In this document: piece after piece, positions 19,219-27,878 of the stretch
Position numbering within the stretch: position 1 is the stretch's first letter
Layout: each line of letters begins with the position of its first letter
Assembly: GCA_963760935.1 (NCBI GenBank)
Contig: CAVXFB010000006.1
Coordinates: 434,001-498,000 of the forward strand
Reading direction: 5' to 3'
Length of the DNA: 64,000 bases
Origin: CAVXFB01 sp963760935
Lineage (GTDB): Bacteria > Planctomycetota > Planctomycetia > Pirellulales > Thermoguttaceae
Position numbers and translations under genes: made by a program
The notes under the pieces: generated by a model
The model's input: only the letters and a program-made list of their open reading frames with translations
Database searches by the model: none
What the model was told of the DNA's origin: nothing

Positions 19219-20295
19219 ATGCCCGAAACCTCCACGATTCGCGCCATTGCACACGCACTACCCGCCACGACGCTCAGCTACGAAGCGCTTGCCGAGCGCT
19301 TCGGCGAGAAGCAGGTCGCATCGATCTACCGGATGTCGGGCATTCGCGATCGGCGAGTCGTCGCTCCGGGGCAGTGTGCCTCCGATCTGGCGGCTGCGGC
19401 GGCCCAACGGCTTTTCGCGCATGCCAACGTCGATCGTGATGCGATCGACGCCTTGATCTTTGCCTCGCAGACGCCCGACTATCGCATTCCGGCCACGGCC
19501 TCCCGGCTACAGGGCGCATTGGGGCTTCGCGAGCAATGCTCGACGTTCGATATCAATCAGGCGTGCGCGTCCTTCATTTTTGGCCTTCAGGTAGCCCACT
19601 CAATGGTCGTGGCCGGCACGGCCCACAGCGTTCTGCTGCTCAACGGCGATGCACTGAGCACGTTGATCAATCCCAAGGACCGCGGTCTGGTCACGCTGCA
19701 CGGAGATGCCGCGGCCGCCACCCTGGTCGAGCCGTGCGACGCCGAGGCCGGCGGCATCGAGTTTATTGAGGTCGGCACGGCGGGCAAGGATTTTGATCGG
19801 CTGATGGTGCCGGCCGGTGGAGCCCGTTGCCCTGCCGGCCCGGCAACGCGGGAAGAGACGACGGACGCCAGCGGATGCACCCGCAATCAAGAGCAAATCT
19901 ATATGGACGGCCCGGCGATCTTCCATTTCGCGTTGTATAAGATCAAGGACTTTCTCAAAGGCATGCTGGAGCGCCGAAAGCTTTCGGTCGATGACTTCGA
20001 CCTTGTCCTGTTTCACCAGGCGAATAAGACCATGGTGGATTTGCTGTACAAGGCCATCGACGTGCCCGCCGCCAAACAGTACTATTTCATGGAGCATGTC
20101 GGCAATAGCAGTGGCGCGTCGCTGCCGTCGCTCTTGGCCCAGGCGTGGAGAGCAGGCCTAGTGAAGTCGGGAAGCCGGACGCTGATGTGCTCGTTCGGTG
20201 GCGGGCTATCGTGGGGCGCCGTGTCATTGCGCTGGCCGACCGATGCAAATGCCGCCGTGCCCGGTGATATCGATGTAGCCGCGGCTGCCTCGTAG
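19219..20295 (+). CDS. 3-oxoacyl-ACP synthase III (FabH/KASIII)-like enzyme
   Basis: A 358-residue thiolase-fold enzyme with the full KASIII triad: Cys116 in INQACASFIFGL, His266 in FHQANKTM and Asn296 in VGNSSGAS. The family joins an acyl-CoA or acyl-ACP to a second acyl carrier. Housekeeping FabH normally sits with fab genes. Here the neighbours are ACPs and an FkbH-like glyceryl-ACP synthase, as in tetronate pathways, where a KASIII homologue joins glyceryl-ACP to an acyl chain. The start at 19219 (MPETSTIRAIAHALP) fits the family; the frame is open to 19165. The residue after the active Cys (CAS) differs from common FabH (CAG/CSG). Confidence 0.85.
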   Translation: MPETSTIRAIAHALPATTLSYEALAERFGEKQVASIYRMSGIRDRRVVAPGQCASDLAAAAAQRLFAHANVDRDAIDALIFASQTPDYRIPATASRLQGALGLREQCSTFDINQACASFIFGLQVAHSMVVAGTAHSVLLLNGDALSTLINPKDRGLVTLHGDAAAATLVEPCDAEAGGIEFIEVGTAGKDFDRLMVPAGGARCPAGPATREETTDASGCTRNQEQIYMDGPAIFHFALYKIKDFLKGMLERRKLSVDDFDLVLFHQANKTMVDLLYKAIDVPAAKQYYFMEHVGNSSGASLPSLLAQAWRAGLVKSGSRTLMCSFGGGLSWGAVSLRWPTDANAAVPGDIDVAAAAS

Positions 20296-20315
20296 TGGAA
20301 AGGAGCGATCGTCTC

Positions 20316-20729
20316 GTGGCGCTCACGTTGCACCATATCGGCATTCTCGTCCCCGATATTGGGGCCGCCGCAGACCAATATGTGTCGCGCTTTGGCTACC
20401 GCATTGTCAGCGAAGTGATTCATGATCCGGTGCAGACGGCGCACGTGCAATTTCTGGCGGGAGCCGAGCCCGCCCCGTGTATCGAGCTGATTACGCCCGA
20501 TGGTCCGACAAGCAAGCTTAGCAACGCCCTCAAGAAAGGGGGCGGCCTGAATCATCTTTGCTATGTCAGCCCGGACATCCAGGATGAGTGCCGACGGCTT
20601 CGGGCCGCGGGTATGTTGCTTCTGCAATCCCCCGTAGCAGCCCAGGCCTTTCCCGGTCGCCGCATCGCGTGGCTCATGGGCCGAGACGGCATTCCGATTG
20701 AACTGGTCGAACCGGAGCCGGAACGTTAA
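20316..20729 (+). CDS. VOC-superfamily protein (glyoxalase / methylmalonyl-CoA epimerase-like)
   Basis: A 137-residue protein of two beta-alpha-beta-beta-beta units. LHHIGILVPDIGAAADQYV starts the first and LNHLCYVSPDIQDECRRLRAAG the second; the His in each unit and a Glu in IPIELVEPE are the likely metal ligands. The layout is that of methylmalonyl-CoA epimerase and related enzymes. It lies between the KASIII-like gene and the second ACP, so it probably acts on the same acyl intermediate. A strong AAGGAG at 20300-20305 supports GTG 20316 over GTG 20295, which overlaps the upstream stop. Confidence 0.78.
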   Translation: MALTLHHIGILVPDIGAAADQYVSRFGYRIVSEVIHDPVQTAHVQFLAGAEPAPCIELITPDGPTSKLSNALKKGGGLNHLCYVSPDIQDECRRLRAAGMLLLQSPVAAQAFPGRRIAWLMGRDGIPIELVEPEPER

Positions 20730-20749
20730 CAGATCCCGAGTGGGAGTAA

Positions 20750-20992
20750 ATGATGGATCGCCTCTTTCAGGTGCAAGAGATTTTTCGACAGGTCTTCGAT
20801 GATGATGCGTCCGTCACGCCGCAGACCGGCCGAAAGGAAATCGATGGCTGGGACTCAGTGGCCCAGGTGAAACTGGTTTTGGCCATCGAGGAACAATTCG
20901 GTATCCAGTTTACCGAGGACGAAGTCTCGTCGATCGACACGGTCGGCGGCTTCCTACAGGCCATCGAGGCGCACAAAGCGACAAACGCGTGA
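20750..20992 (+). CDS. Acyl carrier protein (second)
   Basis: An 80-residue ACP with the attachment motif EIDGWDSVAQVKL (Ser36) and the usual FGIQFTEDEV helix-2/3 region. The GWDS form is typical of ACPs encoded beside FkbH-like proteins. Its stop overlaps the FkbH GTG start by GTGA at 20989-20992, indicating coupled translation and a likely carrier-enzyme pair. Confidence 0.88.
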   Translation: MMDRLFQVQEIFRQVFDDDASVTPQTGRKEIDGWDSVAQVKLVLAIEEQFGIQFTEDEVSSIDTVGGFLQAIEAHKATNA

Positions 20993-23157
20993 AGCCGCAA
21001 GCCGCACAGAATCAGTGGGTCGATAGCGTGCTCTCACGCACACCACCGGAACAACTTGTGGCGACGGCCGCTACGTTGATCGAAGCCTGCCGCGGCGAGC
21101 CTTCGGTCGGCGTGGGAGAGACCATTGCCAACCATTTGGCATCGCGGCTGCAAGATGAGACCGCGAAGGCCGACGCGATTAGGAGGCTTGGCGAGCAGCC
21201 CGATGGCCTGTCGCGTTTTGTAAGAGCAAGAATCTTGGCCTTATGCGGAGATGCCGAAGGCGCCATCGACGGTTTTGGCGAGGCGGCTCGTACGTCGCTT
21301 TGCGCGGATCCCGAACTACTGCTGCATCGGGCCAGACTGCTGGCGCGCGAAAAGCGATTTGCCGAGGCCGTCGACGATCTGCAGTCGGCCTTGAACCTCT
21401 TTCCGCCCTATGGCTTCTTCGTCAAGGGCGAGAAGGTGTTCGATCGCGTGCTCGCGTCGGGTCAATGGAAACCACGCCGAACTGCCAAGCTCGCCGTGCT
21501 GTCAAGCTCGACGACGGCGCTGCTCGCGCCCGTTTTGCGGGCTGCTGGCTTTCGCCGCGGCCTGCATCTTGATATTTACGAAGGCACGTACGGGAACTAC
21601 CAGCAGGAGATATTGGACCCGACCTCAGGTCTGTATCAGTTTCGTCCCGATCTGGTCGTCATTCTGCTAAACCACCGCGATTTGGCGCTGCCGCCGACGG
21701 GAGGCGGCGAACAAGCCCGCGACTTCGGCGTCCGGCTGCGTGAGCTTTGGAAGACGTTGCTGGCTCGCAACCCCTGTCACATCGTCCAAGTCGGCATCGA
21801 TTCGCCGCCGGCCGGCGCTTGGGGCAGCTTGGAAGACACATTGCCCGAGGGACGGCGTCGCGTATTGGACTTGCTGAACCTCGCGTTGGCCGACGAGCAT
21901 CCGCAAGGTGTTTCATTCGTCGACGCCAATGCGTTGGCCGCGCAAGTTGGGCCCGACTACTGGGCTGCGTCCGAATGGCACCTGGCCAAGCAGTATCCGT
22001 CGTCCTCGGCATTGCCACTCTTGGCCGACGCCGTTTGCGCCCATTGTGCTGCCGCGCTGGGGCTCACCTCGAAGGTGCTGGCCGTCGATCTTGATAACAC
22101 GCTATGGGGCGGGATTATCGGCGAGGATCTCCTGGGCGGCATCCGAATTGGCCCACCCAGTGCCGAGGGCGAAGGCTATCTGGAACTGCAACGATATCTC
22201 AAGGAACTACAACAGCGCGGCGTGCTCTTGGCTGTCTGCTCGAAGAACAATTTGGCGGATGCCGAACTCCCATTTCGCCAACATGAGTCGATGCACCTGA
22301 AGCTCGACGATTTCGTGGCGTTTGCGGCAAACTGGGAAGACAAGCCGAGCAATCTGAGGAGGATTGCGAGCCAGCTATCCCTGGGCTTGGATAGCTTTGT
22401 GTTTCTCGACGACAATCCGCTGGAACGCGCGGTGGTGCGATCACAACTGCCGGAGGTCGTCGTGCCCGAGTGCGGTCCGACGCCCTGGGCAATGCTTGCT
22501 GCGCTGCGTCGGGGCATGTACTTTGAGACCGTCTCGATTACAGCCGAGGACGCCGCCCGACACGCCAGCTATCGCGGCAATGCGGCGCGGTCTGTGGCCG
22601 AAGAAAATGCCCCGTCGCTGGAGGCCTTTCTCGCCGGTCTGGAAATGGTGTGCCAACATGGTCCTGCGGATAGCAAGACGCTCCCCCGGGTCACACAACT
22701 GATCAACAAGACGAATCAATTCAATCTCACCACAAGGCGCTACACCGAAGATCAGGTCAAAGCGATGGCGACATCGTCTGATTGGTGGTGCCATTGGTTT
22801 CAACTCTCTGATCGTTTTGGCGACCACGGCCTGATTGGCGTCATCCTCGCCCGCAAAGACCCTCCAGCTTGGCACATCGACACCTGGCTGATGAGTTGCC
22901 GCGTGCTGGGCCGCCAGATGGAAGACTTTATGTGTCAGGTTCTTCTATCGGCGGCCAAAGGTGACGGCGCGGCGACCGTTGTCGGGCAGTACCTTCCCAC
23001 GGAAAAGAACGGATTGGTCAGCGATCTTTACCCACGGTTGGGGTTTGACGCCAAGCTCGGCGATGGCCGGGAATATGTGTTTCCCTTGCAGGATCGTCCC
23101 ATACAATCGTGTAACTTTATTCGCGGCAACGACTGCTCTGTAGCCGATGAGCATTAG
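20989..23157 (+). CDS. FkbH-like HAD-IIIC protein (probable glyceryl-ACP synthase)
   Basis: A 722-residue protein. Residues 1-130 form a helical, TPR-like N-terminus. A middle domain up to about 350 includes PDLVVILLNHRD. The HAD-IIIC phosphatase domain starts at VLAVDLDNTLWGGIIGED (Asp367 and Asp369), with AVCSKNN and VFLDDNPLERAVV further on. A C-terminal GNAT-like domain contains QLINKTNQFNLTTRRYTED and RFGDHGLIGV. In characterised homologues such as FkbH, this architecture dephosphorylates 1,3-bisphosphoglycerate and loads glycerate on an ACP. The GTG start overlaps the ACP stop, and the 3' end overlaps the next gene by 11 bp. In this locus the glyceryl unit would most likely decorate the glycan. 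Confidence 0.85.
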   Translation: MKPQAAQNQWVDSVLSRTPPEQLVATAATLIEACRGEPSVGVGETIANHLASRLQDETAKADAIRRLGEQPDGLSRFVRARILALCGDAEGAIDGFGEAARTSLCADPELLLHRARLLAREKRFAEAVDDLQSALNLFPPYGFFVKGEKVFDRVLASGQWKPRRTAKLAVLSSSTTALLAPVLRAAGFRRGLHLDIYEGTYGNYQQEILDPTSGLYQFRPDLVVILLNHRDLALPPTGGGEQARDFGVRLRELWKTLLARNPCHIVQVGIDSPPAGAWGSLEDTLPEGRRRVLDLLNLALADEHPQGVSFVDANALAAQVGPDYWAASEWHLAKQYPSSSALPLLADAVCAHCAAALGLTSKVLAVDLDNTLWGGIIGEDLLGGIRIGPPSAEGEGYLELQRYLKELQQRGVLLAVCSKNNLADAELPFRQHESMHLKLDDFVAFAANWEDKPSNLRRIASQLSLGLDSFVFLDDNPLERAVVRSQLPEVVVPECGPTPWAMLAALRRGMYFETVSITAEDAARHASYRGNAARSVAEENAPSLEAFLAGLEMVCQHGPADSKTLPRVTQLINKTNQFNLTTRRYTEDQVKAMATSSDWWCHWFQLSDRFGDHGLIGVILARKDPPAWHIDTWLMSCRVLGRQMEDFMCQVLLSAAKGDGAATVVGQYLPTEKNGLVSDLYPRLGFDAKLGDGREYVFPLQDRPIQSCNFIRGNDCSVADEH

Positions 23158-24278
23158 GATCGTCCCATACGCTGCGGAGCACGAGGCGGGAGTGCGAGCG
23201 TTCAATGCTCGCTTGGCCGCTTCCGATATCGATCCGAAACTTTACTCCTCTCGTTTCCCCGAGTGCCACATCCCGGCGTGGCTTCCGCGCCGTGACGATT
23301 GCGATACGTACCAGGAGTGCTTCGTGGCAATTGACGACGAGGCGATGGTGCGAGGGGCTTACATCCTGAGGCATCAGACGTTTCTGGTCGGCGGAAAGTT
23401 GGTTCGCATCGCCGACTACCAACTGCCGATCTCGGAAGGCATTATCGACGACCGCTTCACGACGGTCGCCGTGCGGCTATATTTCGACGCGATCCACAGG
23501 CAGCCGCTCCTTTTTGGCCTCGGCGGCGGCGGCTATCAGGCGCCCGTGGTCAAGTTTCTCATGGCGGCCGGCTGCCAGACCGTGACGGTGCCATTCTATT
23601 TTCGAGTGCTTCACGCGGCACGATTCTTGAGAAACGCCCGTGTCTTGCGATCTTCAGGTTTGAGGAGCGCGGCCCTCGATTGCCTTGCTTGGACCGGGCT
23701 GGGTTGGCTAGGTATCCGAGCAATACGATTGCTTCGACCGGCGTATCGATGTCCCAAATCCGTGCTGTATGAGCGGGTCGACGAATTCACCGGATGGGCC
23801 GATGACGTGTGGAACGCATGCAAGCAAGAATATTCACTGATCGCGGTGCGCAGACCGGTGTATTCTCAATGTTTTGTACCCGCAATCCGATACCCGTTTC
23901 ATACGGCTAAGAGTTTCGCGTCAAGGCCGGCCGATTGGATGGGCCGTGCTCTTGAGCACGCGCATGTCGGGCCACAAGCAATTCGGCGACATGCACGTGG
24001 GCACGCTGGTAGATTGTCTGGCGGCGCCCGACGATGCCCGCGACGTTGTGGCTTGCGCCCGCGACGTCCTGAAAGCAGATGGCGTCGACCTGATCATCTC
24101 GAATCAGTCGAGCGAGGCGTGGCGCCACGCCCTGCAAGCGTGCGGCTTTCTCAACGGACCATCGAATCTGCCGTTTCTTGCCGCCCCACAATTGGCCGCG
24201 TTGGTGCAGCCGTTCGACGAGGCGTCGCGGCGCTTCCACATCAATCGCGGCGACGGCGACGGCCCGATTCATCTCTGA
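23147..24278 (+). CDS. GNAT-fold acyltransferase-like protein, frameshifted near 23875
   Basis: Frames 23147-~23870 and ~23874-24278 join into one protein of about 376 residues. The first part contains an N-terminal GNAT-like segment (ECFVAIDDEAMVRGAYILRHQ) and a G-rich FGLGGGGYQAPVVKFLMAAG. The second continues with TRFIRLRVSRQGRPIGWAV, a HVGTLVDCL strand and DLIISNQSSEAWRHALQACGFL, the usual GNAT C-terminal motif. It overlaps the FkbH-like gene by 11 bp and ends one base before the convergent glucuronokinase. It is a candidate for moving the ACP-bound acyl group onto a sugar; that role is inference. Confidence 0.62.
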
Positions 24279-24279
24279 G

Positions 24280-25287
24280 CTAGCGCAGCGCGGGCTTGAT
24301 GACCCGACAGCCGCTGGCTTCCAGTTCAGCCTTTAGCTGGCCGAACGTCGCTTCATCGCGATACGTGCCGAGGATGGCGCCGCCCGAACCGGCGAATTTG
24401 GCCGACGCGCCGACGCGCCGTGCCCGCTCGACAATCTCAGTCTGCTCAGAAGGCAAGCGGCAGATCGAACGCCGTAGATCGAAATTAGCATCGATCAACT
24501 GCCCAAGTCGCTTGGCATCATGCTCCACAAGGGCCTGGCGGGCGCACACGGTCAGCTCGGCGAAGCGATTCATCGCGTTCACCACGGCCGCCTCGCCGCT
24601 CAGATAGCGGGCACGCAGGTGATTATGGAACACCTCGGTCGGCTCGCTCACCTCCGTGCTGTAGGCCAGATAGATTGGCGGAAGCAGCGCGGGATCGAGC
24701 GGCTCGTACACGCCACAGTGCAGGCCGTCAATCTCCTCCATACGCTCCTGCGCGAAATCCATGTAGACAAGCCCTTCATGCACCTGGATTACGCGGTCTT
24801 GCAGGCCAGCCGAAATGCCAAGTTCCTCGGTCTCGACGGCGAGGGCCAGTGAAGGGAGTACACGCTGGGGTATATCCACGCCGTAGAACTCGATCAGGCA
24901 GCGGAGCGTAGCGACGATAATCGCGCTCGATCCGGCCAGACCGACTTGGCGCGGGACGTTGCTTTCATACCGCACCGAGAAGTTTCGCTTGTGCAAGGAC
25001 CTTCCGCTACGGCGGCAGTATTCCACGAATTTTTTGATCGTGGCCTTCACCAACCGCACGCCGCCGTAATAGCCGTGGAGCCGGACGTCGCGGGCCAAGT
25101 CGTCGACCGAATCAAAGCGGCTACGGTCCTCCTGGGTGAGCACCACCTCTACCTGATCCCACTCGTACAGCGTGACCTCGGCCCAGAAGTCGTGGATCGT
25201 TAAAGAAATCGTCTTGCCGTGGTAGCCGTCTGACGGGTTGCCGACCAGACCAGCCCGGGCGTACGCTCTCTTGCGGATCAGCAACAT
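24280..25287 (-). CDS. Glucuronokinase-like GHMP kinase (plant GlcAK type)
   Basis: A 335-residue GHMP-family kinase. AYARAGLVGNPSDGYHGKTIS opens the protein, PRQVGLAGSSAIIVA is the ATP-binding motif, and ASAKFAGSGGAILG is the C-terminal motif 3. These segments, plus GYYGGVRLVKA and ELGISAGLQDRVIQ, closely follow plant glucuronokinase, which phosphorylates D-glucuronate at C1. The next gene in the operon encodes a UTP-hexose-1-phosphate uridylyltransferase. Together they could salvage glucuronate to UDP-GlcA. The ATG at 25287 fits the family start; the open frame reaches 25449 but overlaps the upstream gene. Confidence 0.85.
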   Translation of the reverse strand: MLLIRKRAYARAGLVGNPSDGYHGKTISLTIHDFWAEVTLYEWDQVEVVLTQEDRSRFDSVDDLARDVRLHGYYGGVRLVKATIKKFVEYCRRSGRSLHKRNFSVRYESNVPRQVGLAGSSAIIVATLRCLIEFYGVDIPQRVLPSLALAVETEELGISAGLQDRVIQVHEGLVYMDFAQERMEEIDGLHCGVYEPLDPALLPPIYLAYSTEVSEPTEVFHNHLRARYLSGEAAVVNAMNRFAELTVCARQALVEHDAKRLGQLIDANFDLRRSICRLPSEQTEIVERARRVGASAKFAGSGGAILGTYRDEATFGQLKAELEASGCRVIKPALR

Positions 25288-25303
25288 GGCGCGCTCCAGC
25301 GAC

Positions 25304-26191
25304 TCAACGACCGGCGAGGAATTGCTCGACGTGCGTGCGTAATACAGGCCCGTATTGAGGATCCGAGAGCGCAAATTCCATGAAGGCCTGGAAGTAACTC
25401 TCAAAGTTGCCGATGTCGAACCGCGGCTCATCGCGTCCCAACCGCACACCCAAGACCTTGCCTCCCTCCCGGATCAGCATGCGCACTGCGTCGGTCAATT
25501 GGATCTCATTGCCTTTGCCGGGAGACGTCTTTTCCAGGCAATCGAAGATCGTGGCGCTAAACACGTAGCGGGCCGCGATGGCCAGATTGCTCGGCGCTTC
25601 GGCAACGCTCGGCTTCTCTACGAGATCGGCCAATTCGAAGATGCCTTGGTTGCTTCCGCGCGGCGTGGCGATGCCGTAATGAACCACGTCCTCCCGGGGC
25701 ACCTCCTCCAAGGCGATCACGGCGTCGGCGTTGGCCGATTCGAAGGCGTCGATCATGGTGCGTACGACGCTCGACTGGGCGTGCCGTCCAATGATGGAAT
25801 CGCCGAGCGCCACGACAAACGGCTGGCGACCTACGACCGGCTTGGCGCACAGAACAGCATGGCCTAGGCCGAGTTGCCGTCGTTGCCGTGTGTAAAAATA
25901 TTCGAGGTCCTCACGCTCGAACGCCAACTCCAACAGCAGCTCTTCCTTGCCCGTCTCGCGAAGATTCGCGATCAATTCGGAGTCGATGTCGAAATGGTTC
26001 TCAATGGCCGTTTTGCCGGGCCCGGTGATGAAAAGCAATTGGCCGATGCCGCATCGAGCGAGTTCTTCAACGACATACTGAACCACCGGCTTGCAGCCAA
26101 CCGGCAACATTTCCTTGGGCTGACTCTTCGTCAGCGGGAGGAGCCGTGTGCCGCGTCCGGCCACCGGCACTACAGCGAGATTAACAGGCAT
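25304..26191 (-). CDS. galU: UTP--glucose-1-phosphate uridylyltransferase family
   Basis: A 295-residue GalU-like nucleotidyltransferase. It shows VPVAGRGTRLLPLTKSQPKEMLPVGCKPVVQY at the N-terminus, LGHAVLCAK, VALGDSII, LVEKPSV and GNEIQLTDA. An AAAGGAGGGG ribosome site directly precedes ATG 26191 and selects it over the longer frame to 26251. The reaction is UTP plus hexose-1-phosphate to UDP-hexose plus pyrophosphate, in the cytoplasm. Because it lies 16 bp upstream of the glucuronokinase in the same direction, its natural substrate may include glucuronate-1-phosphate. Confidence 0.9.
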   Translation of the reverse strand: MPVNLAVVPVAGRGTRLLPLTKSQPKEMLPVGCKPVVQYVVEELARCGIGQLLFITGPGKTAIENHFDIDSELIANLRETGKEELLLELAFEREDLEYFYTRQRRQLGLGHAVLCAKPVVGRQPFVVALGDSIIGRHAQSSVVRTMIDAFESANADAVIALEEVPREDVVHYGIATPRGSNQGIFELADLVEKPSVAEAPSNLAIAARYVFSATIFDCLEKTSPGKGNEIQLTDAVRMLIREGGKVLGVRLGRDEPRFDIGNFESYFQAFMEFALSDPQYGPVLRTHVEQFLAGR

Positions 26192-26295
26192 TATCCCCTC
26201 CTTTGGCCGGGTGCCGACGAATCTTCTACGTTTCGACGGCGACACGGGCACATGGGCAAATATACATTACGCCTGCCGGCGCGGCAGACCGGCAG

Positions 26296-27165
26296 TCAGC
26301 ATCCGGCCCAACGCGCAAGCCCGTGCGGCGAGGAGAATCGGCGCACTTGGCACTCGCGCCGTTTACGCCACATTTGGACGACCAGTCCCAGCCCTGCAAG
26401 TCCCAGCAGCGCGAGCGTGCCCGGTTCGGGAACTTGTTGGCTGAAGGTTTGGTAGAACTCGCTGATGTGGGCTGCGCCACCGGCGCCTTCACGCTCGTAG
26501 ACCAACAGGTCTTTGACAACCCATAGCTGAGTGACGGGTGCGAACGTCGCGGCGTCTCGCAGAGTATTGTCGGTATTGTTTCTGTAGTAGACGAATTCGT
26601 TGGCGAAGGGTAAATCGCCCGAGCTGGGATGTGCCCCGTAGAGATTTTCAGAGATAGAGACGCCTCCAGCGTTGATCGTGTCTTCGACGCCAAACGCAGT
26701 GAGCCACAAAGCATTGTCTTTGAACGCAACACCCCGGCTCGCGAATTCCGGTAGAATCGTGGCACGGAATTCAATCGTGGAATCGGCAAATTCTCCTGCC
26801 GGAGCAGACCACGCGCCGTTGACCTTAAACCCGTAGTCGCCGCCGAACGGCGCGTTTGGCTTGAGAACCTGGATCGGAGTGATTGCGATTTCCGCAGGCC
26901 CGGAAGCGATCGCATCCAGAGACTTTGTCGTCGTCACGTCGAACGAATCGAAGAGCTTGTCTCCGATGATGATGCCGCCGGCGTTTATGATCTGCGCGAG
27001 CGTATAGGATTGCGGATCGCGGAGAAGGTCAGGCGCGCCTACGACCGCTTGCAGGTTCGCGACGATGGGGTCAGCCGTTGCTTGCGGAACGCCAGACACT
27101 AGCACGACTGCGCACAACGCCGCTGCAAGTACCGGACCTGCAAACCAATATCTCGCTGCGTACAT
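26296..27165 (-). CDS. PEP-CTERM sorting-domain secreted protein
   Basis: A 289-residue exported protein. The N-terminus has a signal peptide (about 30 residues, ending near QATADP). The C-terminus has the PEP-CTERM signal VPEPGTLALLGLAGLGLVVQ followed by the basic MWRKRR. After it a 20-residue tail remains, which is longer than usual and may result from a misplaced stop. The body is a mixed beta-rich sequence with no recognised domain. PEP-CTERM proteins are processed by exosortase and are usually tied to exopolysaccharide loci, which fits its place beside this one. No exosortase gene is visible. Confidence 0.85.
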   Translation of the reverse strand: MYAARYWFAGPVLAAALCAVVLVSGVPQATADPIVANLQAVVGAPDLLRDPQSYTLAQIINAGGIIIGDKLFDSFDVTTTKSLDAIASGPAEIAITPIQVLKPNAPFGGDYGFKVNGAWSAPAGEFADSTIEFRATILPEFASRGVAFKDNALWLTAFGVEDTINAGGVSISENLYGAHPSSGDLPFANEFVYYRNNTDNTLRDAATFAPVTQLWVVKDLLVYEREGAGGAAHISEFYQTFSQQVPEPGTLALLGLAGLGLVVQMWRKRRECQVRRFSSPHGLARWAGC

Positions 27166-27168
27166 GGC

Positions 27169-27576
27169 TTACCCCTTGGGCCCACCGGCCCAGTTCTGGA
27201 AGTACGTGATGGATGACAGTTTCTTGGTGACTTCAAAGCGCCCGGGGGCCAATCCAACGTCACCAACCAACGATCGGAAAAACGGACGACGAACGAACCT
27301 TGCACAAGGTTCGGAAAGGTCTAGATGATTTGCGCGAGCCGGGCGTGTCGACACGTCGGAGAAAAGAAGAGACGTTTCGCGCAGGCAACTTGAACCGAGA
27401 CAAAAACCGTCACCGATCACGCTGTGGTCAAAGCTTGCGGCGGCACTAGAATGGCCGACCGTGTGGGAACACCGAACATCGGTGGAGCTAGCAGAGCTAG
27501 CAAAGAGAGACACCAATAGCGCGAGCGCAATAACCGCGCATGGAGGCACTTGCTGCGCCGGACGAACGATCCGCAC
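27169..27576 (-). CDS. Hypothetical small secreted protein
   Basis: A 135-residue frame that opens with a plausible signal peptide (PPCAVIALALLVSLFASSASS). The rest holds four scattered Cys and no known domain. It ends four bases before the PEP-CTERM gene start. The composition after the signal is not clearly protein-like, so this may be a chance frame. Confidence 0.3.
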   Translation of the reverse strand: MRIVRPAQQVPPCAVIALALLVSLFASSASSTDVRCSHTVGHSSAAASFDHSVIGDGFCLGSSCLRETSLLFSDVSTRPARANHLDLSEPCARFVRRPFFRSLVGDVGLAPGRFEVTKKLSSITYFQNWAGGPKG

Positions 27577-27878
27577 CGCTGCCTCCTTGGCACTTATGCC
27601 GTTAAACGAAAAACGCTGCCTCGTGAATAAAAGCCACTAACTCCAGGACCACTACTGGGATCCCGAAGAACACAGATAAGCGTTAGGATAGACGTCGCCT
27701 GCAAAATCGTCAAGAGTTTTGCCGTTCCACGGGTAAAGAATGTCAAAATCCGTACTGTTGAGGGGGTTGAGTCTCCTGGTAATTCTACCGGGGAGGTAGA
27801 TTGCCGCCAAGATCTGCCGTGTGAACACCGGTCTGATCATCGCATTTGCGCCCCCATTCAGGTGGAGAATCTGGTGAG
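27577..27878. other. Intergenic stretch without a supported gene
   Basis: Nothing convincing is seen between the putative secreted protein and the membrane protein at 27879. A minus-strand frame ending at 27652 (62 residues from an internal Met) has no recognised motif. The region probably holds the divergent promoters of the flanking genes. Confidence 0.4.
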
